A stretch of 29,831 nt of DNA from an uncultured bacterium (GCA_905215555.1 CAJMQU010000055.1:1-29831); one strand, 5' to 3'; positions 15,383-24,621 are shown, counted from the first letter of the stretch. Notes: a model not told the origin generated them from the sequence alone. Program-made: numbers and translations.

Positions 15383-16012
15383 ATGAAGGCTATTTTTACT
15401 CTGGTTGCTTTGGCAATTGCACTGACTTTTACAGCTTGTACTGCTTCGGATGATGCGATGGATAATACATCGGATTTTAATTCGGTGAAAGCTATGTATG
15501 GTTTGGAGGAAACTTCTATGGAAACCGCTGAAGAGCGTAATGTTCCCTCCGTTACCTTAGAGGAGATGGAAGGAGTATTGGAAACACTCTATTCCGGCAG
15601 CAATCTTCAGAAAGATTGTATAATGACGTCTTCTGAGGATAAGGGCGAGTCTGCTTTTAAGGTATCTATGGTAAGCAATTATAAAACTACTACCCGTACG
15701 GCTCTTTCCGAAAAGGATTTCTCTCTGAAAGTAGAGCTTCGGTTTAGTTTAGAAGGCGGCAAGGTGTACTATTGGGGCACTGATTATTCTTATTCGTCTG
15801 ATTTATTCCGGTGGCATGCGGATGGATTGTCTTTGGCTTCAGTGAAAGGGGCAAACCACACCTACGAATTTTCTTCGGATACCTATCTTTACTTCAGGGT
15901 GCTCGACGAGGGAGGTTGTTATGTGAGAGTACCTCTTGTGTTTAGCGGCAAGTATAATTTTGATTCATATAAGGGTACATACAGCTTCCAACTGTTTAAG
16001 TATAAGAAGTAA
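15383..16012 (+). CDS. Small putative lipoprotein of unknown function
   Basis: 209 residues from the Met at 15383, chosen because of the strong GGGAGGAA site before it and because a lipoprotein signal peptide (MKAIFTLVALAIALTFTAC, Cys19) then starts at residue 1. The mature part begins TASDDAMDNTS, acidic as in exported Bacteroides lipoproteins. An α-helical, Glu-rich stretch follows (VTLEEMEGVLETLYSG), and the second half is β-rich with many Tyr and Phe residues (KVYYWGTDYSYSSDLF, GTYSFQLFKYKK). I do not recognise the family. It is divergent from the fimbrial DUF3575 gene and shares its upstream region, including the 16-mer at 15267-15282. It may belong to the same regulon, but this is inference only. 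Confidence 0.8.
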   Translation: MKAIFTLVALAIALTFTACTASDDAMDNTSDFNSVKAMYGLEETSMETAEERNVPSVTLEEMEGVLETLYSGSNLQKDCIMTSSEDKGESAFKVSMVSNYKTTTRTALSEKDFSLKVELRFSLEGGKVYYWGTDYSYSSDLFRWHADGLSLASVKGANHTYEFSSDTYLYFRVLDEGGCYVRVPLVFSGKYNFDSYKGTYSFQLFKYKK

Positions 16013-16118
16013 CCGCTTGGCATTCGTGTTTCGGTGTGAAGAAGCGTAGCTTGTTTCATGTAAATCAGTGTTGGATGTCAGGCCATGTTATGTGATGGCT
16101 GTGTTGGTTACCGTGTTC

Positions 16119-16565
16119 TTATACTTTTTCTTTTAAAAGTCTTATTATCTCATCTTTCGACTTTATTATTTCATCTTTTAAGGAAAGTTGAGTGTCTTTT
16201 TCACAGATCAGTACTTTCAGTTTCTCGATTTCTCTTCCTAAATTATTACTGCAATTAGGAAGAGGGGGCTCCGTATTGTTTTTGTTGAAATTCCACGGGT
16301 TGTCGCAGATGGGGCTTTGTGTGTGTTGTACATTGTTATCTTTCCTCATGTTGCCTGTCCCCAATAGCAGCCAGTCGGCACTTATGTCATTATATTTGGT
16401 TAGTATACTGGCTATTGCGTCAGAGTTTAAAGGAGTTTTCTTCGCCTTGCCCTTGAAGTTACCGTATGACATGTTAAGCTCCTCAAAAAAAGCTTCATAG
16501 CTGATTTTCTTGTATTTGGCTATTTGCAAAATTCTCTCTTTTATATTGGTCTGTCTATTTTCCAT
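16119..16565 (-). CDS. HTH transcriptional regulator, phage-repressor-like
   Basis: 148 residues. The N-terminal 75 residues form an XRE/CI-like helix-turn-helix: IKERILQIAKYKKISYEAFF, then ELNMSYGNFKGK as the recognition segment, then AIASILTKYNDISADWLLLGTGNM. The ADWLL(L/T)GxGxM ending is typical of Bacteroidetes repressor-like HTH proteins. A polar linker (80-108) leads to a C-terminal heptad helix (about 110-148: IEKLKVLI, TQLSLKDEII, KDEIIRLLKEKV) that probably dimerises by coiled coil. No S24 peptidase domain follows, so it is not a LexA/CI-type self-cleaving repressor. It is divergent from the HTH and hybrid-kinase genes over a 116-bp shared region, so it may regulate them and itself. 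Confidence 0.85.
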   Translation of the reverse strand: MENRQTNIKERILQIAKYKKISYEAFFEELNMSYGNFKGKAKKTPLNSDAIASILTKYNDISADWLLLGTGNMRKDNNVQHTQSPICDNPWNFNKNNTEPPLPNCSNNLGREIEKLKVLICEKDTQLSLKDEIIKSKDEIIRLLKEKV

Positions 16566-16681
16566 AATTAGAAAATTATTATCTGTTTACTTGTATATTA
16601 GAGGATTTATTTGCTAATTTGCATGCAATTAAAGCAACAATAGAGCGCAAAGTTAAGAAATAAACAATTAAAGTTTACGTA
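16566..16681. promoter_or_regulatory. Divergent promoter region with palindrome TTGCATGCAA
   Basis: A perfect 10-bp palindrome, TTGCATGCAA (16619-16628), lies in the middle of the 116-bp gap between the divergent HTH genes, a natural operator candidate for the dimeric repressor at 16119-16565. On the minus strand TAACTTTG (16655-16648) matches the -7 consensus for that repressor gene, and the palindrome would lie just downstream of its start site. A clear promoter for the rightward genes is not seen. Confidence 0.45.
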
Positions 16682-16876
16682 ATGGAAACAAAAAAAGATA
16701 AAACACAAAGCAGACATGTAAGCGTAGGCGCTTTGGCCGACAAGTATAATTGTTCACGTGCGTATGTTCATCAGGTTTTGCGGCAAGGGGGTAAATCCGT
16801 ACTGGCCCGTAAAATTCTTAAAGATGCGGAAGATATGATGGCAATATTGGATCGTGAGACTGTCATTACGATTTAG
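16682..16876 (+). CDS. 64-residue helix-turn-helix protein
   Basis: A very small, mostly helical protein: a charged start (METKKDKTQSRH), then a predicted helix-turn-helix, VGALADKYNCSRAYVHQVLRQ, in which SRAYVHQVL would be the recognition helix, then a basic-to-acidic helix (KILKDAEDMMAIL). It is about the size of a lone DNA-binding domain, with no partner or ligand domain. It begins the rightward unit, and its stop lies 12 bp before the start of the hybrid kinase gene, so translation and transcription of the two are probably linked. It may bind near the fimbrial or regulatory promoters, or modulate another DNA-binding protein. Function is inferred from the fold pattern only. Confidence 0.72.
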   Translation: METKKDKTQSRHVSVGALADKYNCSRAYVHQVLRQGGKSVLARKILKDAEDMMAILDRETVITI

Positions 16877-16890
16877 CATAAAAGGATAGA

Positions 16891-19800
16891 ATGAAAACTA
16901 TTACATGGACCGGATGCTATGCAGTGAGATGTATTTGCTTTATATGTTGTTTGATTCAACCTTATTTAGCGATTTACTCTTCTTCAGAGGTTACTCTGGT
17001 GGCGGCGAAGCATGAACTGAATGATGCGACGATTTATGATGTCTGTTGCTCAAGCACAGGTTATGTCTGGCTGGCCACGCATACCGGAATCAGTCGGTAT
17101 GATGGTTTTCGTTTTCGTAATTTCCCCTTGAACACCTCTTCCGGTTCTCCTTCGTATGCTGTCTGCTCGATTACTGAGAAGGAAAACCTGTTGTTCCTTC
17201 GTTTGTTGCAGGGGGGGATAGCTTGTTTTGATGAAAGAAGAGAGGTGTATATCCCGATCAGCCTGGAGGCTCCTTTTGCTTCCGGAGAAATAACTGCGTT
17301 TAAGCTTGGTGATAAGAACACTATCTGTATGGGTACGGGAAGAGGGCTTTATGCCGGGACTTTCGACCGGATACGGGAAGAGGGAAAAGAGGTGATCCGG
17401 ATTCGTATGTCCGGGAAACCGGTTATTCCGAAACTTATATCCGGGATTTGCGGAGATGAGGCGGAAGTCTTTGCTTGTGTGGACAAATCTGAAATATGGT
17501 GTTACCTGCCCGCTACCGGAAAGTTGGAATCTCTGCAGAGATATGGAGACAGCGGAGAAATCACTGCTCTTTATCTGGAAGACCGGTATTTATGGATTTG
17601 CTCTTCATCGGGAACTATCAGGTGTTATGACCGGAAACTGAAAAGGCTGGCAAGAACCATAGAAGATAAAAGAGGTTCCGGACGAATGGCATTGTCGGAC
17701 ACGGAAATTAAGACGATGGTAGCTGTGAATGACAGTACATATTATATTGCTACCTGGAATGGGCTGTTCCGGTTGGCATTTAATACGAAAGATATTGTGA
17801 AGGCTGATTACGAACTCTGTGTCGTGCAGCAGGCGGATAGTCAGGGGCGTTCCGGATTGTTCGGGAAATTGCTGAAGGTTTGTTGGAACAAATCGCAGGA
17901 TGCTCTGTGGGTTGCCACGTATGGTAACGGCATCATAAAAATTGATTTCCAACAGTATATGTATAACCGGCTGTCGCAGCACTTTGATACGGACATCTAC
18001 GGAGTTGCGGAGGATATGCAAGGATATGTATGGCTGACGGCCAAGCAAAGGGGGGTATGGAGGAGCACTACAAAATCATTTTCAGCCAATACCACTTTCG
18101 AACCCTGGACAAAAGGGGTAAATCCGGATGGGACTTACAATCTGTATAAAGACCGGAATGGTTTCTTGTGGTTGGGAGGCGAAGCGTCGAAGGTGATATG
18201 TATCAATCCTTTAAGCGGGGAAGTTGCAACCTTTACCCTCTTGCCGAGAGGGACGGAGCATTTTGCGGCTGCTGTGCGGCAATTTTGTGTGGATACCAGA
18301 AATCGGTTATGGATTGTCACTACGGGTGGGCTATTGCTTCTGGAGCCTAAAACCGGCAACTGCGAATTGATAGCATTCAATGATGGAAATGTTCCCATAA
18401 AGGATATATATTGTATTACGGAGGATGAAAATGGCAGTATCTGGCTGGGCACGGATTGTGGAGTGAGGCGAATGGAATTCCAGAATGGCGAGGCCAAACT
18501 TTACGGAGGATATGAGAAAAAGGCTGGACTGGAAAGCTTGTCTGCCTATTCTGTATACGTGAATAGTTATAATCAGATATTTGTTTCATATCCCGACAAG
18601 GTGTTGCGTATCGATGGGCGCAATAAGAGAGAAGAGAATGAGGATATATCTACCGCTGTGATGAATGGGTTGAATAGCGGATGTGCTTCTGCCATTGTGG
18701 ATGATTTGAATGGAAATACATGGTTGGGCGATAATTCCGGAATTGTTACAATTCGGAATGACAAGGATCTCTTTTATAGATACCCGCTGAACGGTGGATG
18801 TGACAGGGTTTGCAGGTTGCGGAACGGGCAGCTGTTATGGGCGGGTAACGGTGACTTGTTGTTTTTTGATCCGATAGTGGTTAAAAGTAATAAGAATAAG
18901 AGTGTTCCGGTATTGTCAGGGTTGGATGTGGATGGTAAGCCTGTTGCTGTGGGCGAAATCGTGAATGGTCGCGTGATACTTGAAAGCACTCCCGGCTTGC
19001 AGCATGAGTATATTTTCTATTCCCGGCCTGCCGACATCACGTTTTACTTTTCGGATATGCAATATGATGGAGAATTAAGGAAAATTGCTTATCGGTTGCT
19101 GCCGGAAGAAGAGTGGAGTGTAGTGCTGCTGAAAAAAGGTGTTTCATACAAATATCTGTCTGCGGGTAACTATACGTTGCAAGTAAAACTGGTATTCCCC
19201 GATGCTTCAGAGAGCAGGGTTGTCGAGATTCCCATCTTGGTGAAGGACAGTTGGTGGAAAACGGGTTGGGCTTACGGCGGGTATTTCCTGCTGTTTTTGG
19301 GAGTCGTGACCGGAATTTTTCGCTATTTGGTTTATAGAGCGAAGAAACGTGAGGCAAATAGAGTGAGGGAATTAGAACTGAAAGAAATGTTGAGTATTGA
19401 AAAGAACAAGCGTGACCGATATCAGGAGATAGAGAATATGCAGGACCGATTGTTGGCACTCTTTGTGCGGGAGATGCGGACACCGCTTTCACTGATTATT
19501 GCGCCGTTGAAGGAGCTGGCCGGTGAGCAGTTGCCTTCCAGACTTTTATCTAAAGTGGATGTGGCTTATCGCAATTCGGTGGATTTGTTGGATGCTTGTA
19601 ATCAGTTGTTGGCAATTTATACCGAAAAACCCTTGGGGAAGAAGTTGGAAGTCTCTTTGTGTTCGATTGATAAGTTGGTGGACGGCGTCGTTTTCTCAGT
19701 GAAGGAGTTGGTGCGCATCAATCATATTGATTTCCGGTATAACAAGAAGACGACAAAGGGTGCTGAAATTTATGTTGACAGTAAACGTATATGTTTTGTA

Positions 19801-21099
19801 TTGCATAATTTGCTGTCAAATGCTTTCAATCACATCAATTTTCCTGGGATGGTTAGTCTGACCGTATCAGAAACGTTTGATAATGATATACGATATTGCA
19901 CTATCTCCGTATCAGATTCCGGCAAACATAAAGTCATGGAGGCAAGTCAGTATCTGCTGAATGCTGATGAGAAGTTCTTCGAAGACATATCTGCCATTGA
20001 AATAGGATTTGAGATAATGGAAAGAATCGTTCAATCCCATCATGGATTTATGACTCTGAAGAGCATTGAAGAGGAGGGAACTGAGGTTACATTGAATATC
20101 CCTATGGAGAAGGGTTTGCTGGAGAATGATCCGGATATCGTTTTCGTCACTCCCGACGGGGAAGAGCAGTCCGAAAGAGTAGTGGACACTCTGCCGGTAC
20201 AAAAGGAAATGGTGCAGGAAGAGATAATGCAGGTGCAAGAGACAGTGGCTGTGCAGGAAAGAATAGTTTCGGAGGAAGTTCAGTTGACTGTAAGCGAGCC
20301 TTCACCGCTTACCAAAAAGAAAACGTTGCTTGTAGTGGAAGATCATAAAGATATCCGGCTCTACCTGAAAGTGTTGTTTAGTAAAGAATACGATATTCTT
20401 TTAGCTATCAATGGTCAGGAAGGAATCGATATGGCGCAGAGAGAGCAACCCGACCTGATATTATGTGACGTCATGATGCCTGTAAAGGATGGGCTTCAGT
20501 GCTGTAGGGAGATAAAGGAAGGGCTCGATACTTGCCATATACCTTTCATTATGCTTACAGCAAAAGTGGAAGATGATGACATCATACATGGTTTGGAAAT
20601 AGGGGCGGATGATTATATATTGAAACCTTTTACACCGGGAATCCTGAAAGCGAAAGTGCGTAATCTCATCAACGGGCGCATCACTCTGAAGCAGATGTAC
20701 ACCAGATTGTTGGTCTTGCCGGATGCGGAGAACGGACAGAAAGAAGGAAAAGGTGAAGAAGAACCGGGAGACCCATTTATTAATATGGTCATTAAGGTTG
20801 TAGAAGATAATATCCGGGAGGCGGACTTTAGCGTAAAGAAACTGGCTGCGGAAATGAATATGAGTCAACCGACTCTTTATCGTAAAATAAAGCAGACTAC
20901 GGATTTTACCGTCATAGAGTTGATAAGAGGGGTGCGTATGCGTAAGGCTGCCATAATTTTGAAACAAAAGCGGCATGCAGTGCAGGAAGTTGCCGAAATG
21001 GTAGGGTATAATGATATCCCGACGTTCCGTAAACATTTTGTAGATACTTTTGGGGCAACTCCTTCAACCTATGCGAATACGGTGGGAAGTGATGACTGA
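16891..21099 (+). CDS. Hybrid two-component regulator with degenerate kinase core
   Basis: 1402 residues, the size of Bacteroides hybrid two-component (HTCS) proteins. Order: N-terminal signal/anchor; two-bladed periplasmic β-propeller sensor (about 35-700, repeats such as GYVWLATHTGISRYDG and GSIWLGTDCGVRRM); Y_Y_Y domain (about 700-785); membrane helix (about 794-814); coiled coil; HisKA; HATPase (to about 1065); a Gln/Glu/Val-rich linker; receiver (about 1144-1262); AraC HTH (about 1290-1395). The H-box reads VREMRTPL, with Arg860 where the phospho-accepting His should be. The N-box (NLLSNAFNH) is kept, but G1 has a single Gly (DSGKHK, from Asp1009) and G2 is AIEIGF. The receiver keeps Glu1150/Asp1151, Asp1193, Thr1223 and Lys1245. 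An AAAGGAT site precedes the start. It probably acts without autophosphorylation. It sits beside fimbrial genes rather than a polysaccharide locus. Confidence 0.93.
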   Translation: MKTITWTGCYAVRCICFICCLIQPYLAIYSSSEVTLVAAKHELNDATIYDVCCSSTGYVWLATHTGISRYDGFRFRNFPLNTSSGSPSYAVCSITEKENLLFLRLLQGGIACFDERREVYIPISLEAPFASGEITAFKLGDKNTICMGTGRGLYAGTFDRIREEGKEVIRIRMSGKPVIPKLISGICGDEAEVFACVDKSEIWCYLPATGKLESLQRYGDSGEITALYLEDRYLWICSSSGTIRCYDRKLKRLARTIEDKRGSGRMALSDTEIKTMVAVNDSTYYIATWNGLFRLAFNTKDIVKADYELCVVQQADSQGRSGLFGKLLKVCWNKSQDALWVATYGNGIIKIDFQQYMYNRLSQHFDTDIYGVAEDMQGYVWLTAKQRGVWRSTTKSFSANTTFEPWTKGVNPDGTYNLYKDRNGFLWLGGEASKVICINPLSGEVATFTLLPRGTEHFAAAVRQFCVDTRNRLWIVTTGGLLLLEPKTGNCELIAFNDGNVPIKDIYCITEDENGSIWLGTDCGVRRMEFQNGEAKLYGGYEKKAGLESLSAYSVYVNSYNQIFVSYPDKVLRIDGRNKREENEDISTAVMNGLNSGCASAIVDDLNGNTWLGDNSGIVTIRNDKDLFYRYPLNGGCDRVCRLRNGQLLWAGNGDLLFFDPIVVKSNKNKSVPVLSGLDVDGKPVAVGEIVNGRVILESTPGLQHEYIFYSRPADITFYFSDMQYDGELRKIAYRLLPEEEWSVVLLKKGVSYKYLSAGNYTLQVKLVFPDASESRVVEIPILVKDSWWKTGWAYGGYFLLFLGVVTGIFRYLVYRAKKREANRVRELELKEMLSIEKNKRDRYQEIENMQDRLLALFVREMRTPLSLIIAPLKELAGEQLPSRLLSKVDVAYRNSVDLLDACNQLLAIYTEKPLGKKLEVSLCSIDKLVDGVVFSVKELVRINHIDFRYNKKTTKGAEIYVDSKRICFVLHNLLSNAFNHINFPGMVSLTVSETFDNDIRYCTISVSDSGKHKVMEASQYLLNADEKFFEDISAIEIGFEIMERIVQSHHGFMTLKSIEEEGTEVTLNIPMEKGLLENDPDIVFVTPDGEEQSERVVDTLPVQKEMVQEEIMQVQETVAVQERIVSEEVQLTVSEPSPLTKKKTLLVVEDHKDIRLYLKVLFSKEYDILLAINGQEGIDMAQREQPDLILCDVMMPVKDGLQCCREIKEGLDTCHIPFIMLTAKVEDDDIIHGLEIGADDYILKPFTPGILKAKVRNLINGRITLKQMYTRLLVLPDAENGQKEGKGEEEPGDPFINMVIKVVEDNIREADFSVKKLAAEMNMSQPTLYRKIKQTTDFTVIELIRGVRMRKAAIILKQKRHAVQEVAEMVGYNDIPTFRKHFVDTFGATPSTYANTVGSDD

Positions 21100-21138
21100 T
21101 TTCCTTGAGGAGGCAATCCGGTTTTGTGTGAGTAAGGG

Positions 21139-21180
21139 AAGTCGTGTCAAAAAGTCCAGCGCTTTTTGACACGACTTTTT
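21139..21180. terminator. Bidirectional terminator, hybrid regulator / putA
   Basis: A perfect 16-bp inverted repeat (21139-21154 and 21162-21177, loop TCCAGCG) carries A-rich and T-rich ends on both sides, so it can stop transcription from the regulator gene (plus) and from putA (minus), which converge here. Confidence 0.9.
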
Positions 21181-21186
21181 GCTTTC

Positions 21187-24100
21187 TTATTCAACAGGCG
21201 GCACATCCGAAATACTGCCATAACGGTGATATTCGAATGAAATGCTCTGTTCCTTAATATAATGGATGAGTTCCACCCGTCCGTCCTTTACCGGTCTTGC
21301 CGTAGCGATATACTTATCCGTGCGGGCAGCTTCCACGTACATCTCCATCGGAATATTGGCGCCGCAAGTACGGATGCGTTCATAATCTTTCATTGTTTTC
21401 AGAAAATCTTCCAGCGTCTCCTTCTTCAATGTACAGCCGACGGAAGATAATGCTGCTGTGCGATCATCATCCGGACCGAAACTGATTGTCAACGGAGTAT
21501 GACAGAGTATGGCTGCAAGTGCAATCATTTCCGCTTCTTCGTTACTGTCTCCCGGGAAAAGGCGGAGCACCATATTCTTCAACGGCAGATAGCGGAACAC
21601 ATTCTGTTCGCCATACAGATGGTTGATGTCGCGGGCATGGGCAAATTCTTCTTCATAGGCATGAGCATAGCTTTGCTTATAATTCGTGGTACTCTTCGCT
21701 TTGTCGGTGATTTTCACGAAGCAGGTGCAGTAGTTGGGCCCTCCGGCTTTCACGCCGCCACCGAAAGCAGATAACTTCATTCCACCAAAAGGCTGGCGAT
21801 TGACGATGGCTCCCGTAATGCCGCGGTTGATGTACAGATTACCCGCCATGATGGAGTCTTTCCATAACTTCTGCTCGTTCTCGTCAAGACTTTGCAAGCC
21901 GGAAGTCAAACCATAGTCCAGGCTGTTCACCAGCTTTATTCCTTCCTGTAGATTCTCAATGCAAGCTACACTCAGCAGCGGACCGAACAGTTCGGTGCGG
22001 AACGAGTAATTGTTCGGCTTCACTCCCCATTTCACGGTGGGTGCGAGGATGTATTGCTTTTTATCTATGAACCGAGGCGGAACCAACCACGACTCTCCCG
22101 GTTCCAGCGTCAGAGCTTGAAGCAACTTGTCGTTCTGGTTCGTAATCATTGGTCCCACTACATTTCCGGCTTCCCATACGCTGCCCACCTTCATGCTGGT
22201 GGCTGCATCTTTCAGTTTATCCTGGAAGTTCTTGTCTTCATAAACCGAACGCTCCACGAGCAGTAGGGAACAGGCTGAACATTTCTGCCCGGCATTGCCA
22301 AAGGCAGAAGCTACAATATTCATAATGGCATGGTCGCGGTCGCCCGAAGCGGTGAGAATGATGGTGTTCTTGCCACCTGTCTCGGCCGAAAGCGGAGTAG
22401 CCGGATTGCTGTGTGCAATGTTCTGGGCGGTATCTGTGCCGCCTGTCAGGATAATATGCCGGATGGCGGGAGCGGTGGTCAGCTCTTTCAGGGCGGGGCG
22501 GTCGGTAATGATGACTTGGAGTGCTTCTTTCGGCACGCCTGCATCCCAGAAAGCTTTGGCAAACAGCCACGCTACGGGTGCCGCCACGGTTGCGGGTTTC
22601 AGAATAACTGTGTTCCCACCTGCCAGTCCGGCTACGATGCCGCCGATGGGGATAGCGCACGGGAAGTTCCAGGGGGAAATGACGAGGATGGTTCCTTTCG
22701 GGACAATATCCACATCGGGCAGTGCGGTAAACTTCTTCATGGTGGTGGTGTAGAAACGGGCGTAGTCTATACCTTCGGATACTTCCACATCGCCCTCCAC
22801 AACGGTTTTGCCCGTCACGGCACACATGCAACCTATCAGGTCGCCGCGCATATCACCCAGACGGTTGGCGGCTTCGAACATGATCTTGTGGCGTTCTTCC
22901 AGTGTAGTCTTCCGCCAGCCTGCCGGGTCTTTATCGGCTATGTCGATAATCCGGCGTACTTGTTCCGTATCTGCCTGCGACATTTCACATATGCATACTT
23001 CGTCGTCCTGACAACGGTCCATATACTTGTGGCGTTTCTCGCAAACCACCGTTTCAGAGCCTATCTGCAAAGGAATGATTTCCGGAGTATCACCCGGAGA
23101 CTTCTTCCATTTGGTAAAGATATTCTGCACCCATTCCTGATTTTGTGGAAGGTCGAAATCCGTATCTGGTTCGTTCTTTATTACATCGGCCGGCGCAACA
23201 GGAGGGTAAGGAAGTAGCCTGTTTTGCGTGCGGGTAGGCGTGTGCGAAACACTGTCTTTCCGGTGATAGGCTTCTTCGAACTGCTTTTGCAAGAAGTCCC
23301 AGGTGTCAGTTCCCGGTTTCAGATTGAACGAGTGGGTAAGGAAGTTGTCGGGAGCTGTGTTCTCGTCCATACGGCGCACCAGATAGGAAACGGCATTCAG
23401 GAAGTGCTCGTCTTTTACTACCGGGGCGTAGAGTATGACGTGGTTTCCCAACTGGGATTGTGCGCGCCATACGTGGTCCGCCATGCCTTCCAGCATCTCG
23501 AATGTCATGTACTCCGCGCTGCCGGACTTCTGGCTCAGTAAATATGCATATGCAATAGTGAACAGGTTGTGCGAAGCCACACCGATATAAAGTGCCTTGG
23601 CGTTTTCGGGCAACAGAGCGCGTTCCAATATATGCAGATAGTTGGCATCTACTTCCGTTTTACTCGAAAGTATCGGATTGGGCCAGCCGCGCAGGGAAGA
23701 AATCACGGTTTCCATTTCCAGATTGCACCCTTTTACGAGGCGCATCTTGAGCGGTGCGCCACCATTCGCCATGCGTGTTTGGGCAAATTCCAGTAGTTCC
23801 GTCTGGAAATTATAAGCATCGGGAAGATAGGCCTGCACTACGATTCCTGCCGAATAATTTTTGAATTCGGGCTTGCTCAGTACCGTCTTGAACAGTCGCA
23901 GGGTGAAGTGCGTATCCTTATATTCTTCCATATCGAGGTTGACGAACTTCGCATGCTTCACGCCCTTTTCGTCCGTATAGGGGAAATCCATCGCTTTCTG
24001 GTACAGGGCGGACATGCGTTTCACCAGTTCGGGGAAACTTTCTTCGTAGTTCAGCGCATGCGTCTGGGCATAGATGCCGGATATTTTGACAGAAATATAG

Positions 24101-24621
24101 TTGATGTCCGGGGCTTCCAACGCTTCCAGATAATGATGGTAGCGGTGGTCGGCTTCTCCGTTCCCCAGCACGACTTCGCCCAACAGGTTTACGTTCTGTC
24201 CGATTTTCTGTTGCGAGCGGGTGGCGAGATGTTTGGTCAGCTTGGGGCGCGCTTCGTCGAGGATGACTTTGGACGTATCCATGCGCAGGCGTTTCTTTAT
24301 AATAGGTATGGCGATAAAGTCGAAGTGATGTCCGAAGGCTTGGTACATTTTGAAGAGGAAAGCATCCCGTTGGTTCAGGAATTCGGGCACACCATATCGG
24401 TCTATCAGGGTTTTGATGCGGGCGGCAAGTTTTTTGCGGTCGCGTATCTGCGAGGATTCATCGAGCATTTTCACCAGGAACTTCTTATCCTGCGGGCGTT
24501 GCACCATGACGGCGTATTTGTGCTGCTCCCGGCGCTCTTCGTCTGTAATGGTCTGCTCACACGTGTTGTACAGCTTCAGTACCCATTCTTGTACTTCGGC
24601 TATGGAAGGTCTGTTATCCAT
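21187..24621 (-). CDS. putA: Bifunctional proline dehydrogenase / P5C dehydrogenase
   Basis: 1144 residues. It oxidises proline to pyrroline-5-carboxylate (FAD) and then glutamate semialdehyde to glutamate (NAD+). The proline dehydrogenase barrel covers about 50-430, with YISVKISGIYAQ, FVNLDMEEYKD, MRLVKGCNLEME and GVASHNLFTIAYA. The aldehyde dehydrogenase half (about 515-1000) shows ISPWNFP, the Rossmann Gly-rich region, catalytic Glu747 (SAETGGKN) and the nucleophile Cys781 (GQKCSACS), 34 residues apart as usual. It lacks the N-terminal ribbon-helix-helix of E. coli PutA, so it should not self-regulate as a DNA-binding protein. The C-terminal 140 residues are the accessory domain. It is monocistronic with its own promoter (24812-24841) and a leader of about 180 nt. 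Confidence 0.93.
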   Translation of the reverse strand: MDNRPSIAEVQEWVLKLYNTCEQTITDEERREQHKYAVMVQRPQDKKFLVKMLDESSQIRDRKKLAARIKTLIDRYGVPEFLNQRDAFLFKMYQAFGHHFDFIAIPIIKKRLRMDTSKVILDEARPKLTKHLATRSQQKIGQNVNLLGEVVLGNGEADHRYHHYLEALEAPDINYISVKISGIYAQTHALNYEESFPELVKRMSALYQKAMDFPYTDEKGVKHAKFVNLDMEEYKDTHFTLRLFKTVLSKPEFKNYSAGIVVQAYLPDAYNFQTELLEFAQTRMANGGAPLKMRLVKGCNLEMETVISSLRGWPNPILSSKTEVDANYLHILERALLPENAKALYIGVASHNLFTIAYAYLLSQKSGSAEYMTFEMLEGMADHVWRAQSQLGNHVILYAPVVKDEHFLNAVSYLVRRMDENTAPDNFLTHSFNLKPGTDTWDFLQKQFEEAYHRKDSVSHTPTRTQNRLLPYPPVAPADVIKNEPDTDFDLPQNQEWVQNIFTKWKKSPGDTPEIIPLQIGSETVVCEKRHKYMDRCQDDEVCICEMSQADTEQVRRIIDIADKDPAGWRKTTLEERHKIMFEAANRLGDMRGDLIGCMCAVTGKTVVEGDVEVSEGIDYARFYTTTMKKFTALPDVDIVPKGTILVISPWNFPCAIPIGGIVAGLAGGNTVILKPATVAAPVAWLFAKAFWDAGVPKEALQVIITDRPALKELTTAPAIRHIILTGGTDTAQNIAHSNPATPLSAETGGKNTIILTASGDRDHAIMNIVASAFGNAGQKCSACSLLLVERSVYEDKNFQDKLKDAATSMKVGSVWEAGNVVGPMITNQNDKLLQALTLEPGESWLVPPRFIDKKQYILAPTVKWGVKPNNYSFRTELFGPLLSVACIENLQEGIKLVNSLDYGLTSGLQSLDENEQKLWKDSIMAGNLYINRGITGAIVNRQPFGGMKLSAFGGGVKAGGPNYCTCFVKITDKAKSTTNYKQSYAHAYEEEFAHARDINHLYGEQNVFRYLPLKNMVLRLFPGDSNEEAEMIALAAILCHTPLTISFGPDDDRTAALSSVGCTLKKETLEDFLKTMKDYERIRTCGANIPMEMYVEAARTDKYIATARPVKDGRVELIHYIKEQSISFEYHRYGSISDVPPVE

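Noticed and set aside
22330..23217. 295-codon open frame on the plus strand
   Set aside because: It lies wholly antisense to putA, whose catalytic motifs are intact; it is a shadow frame.
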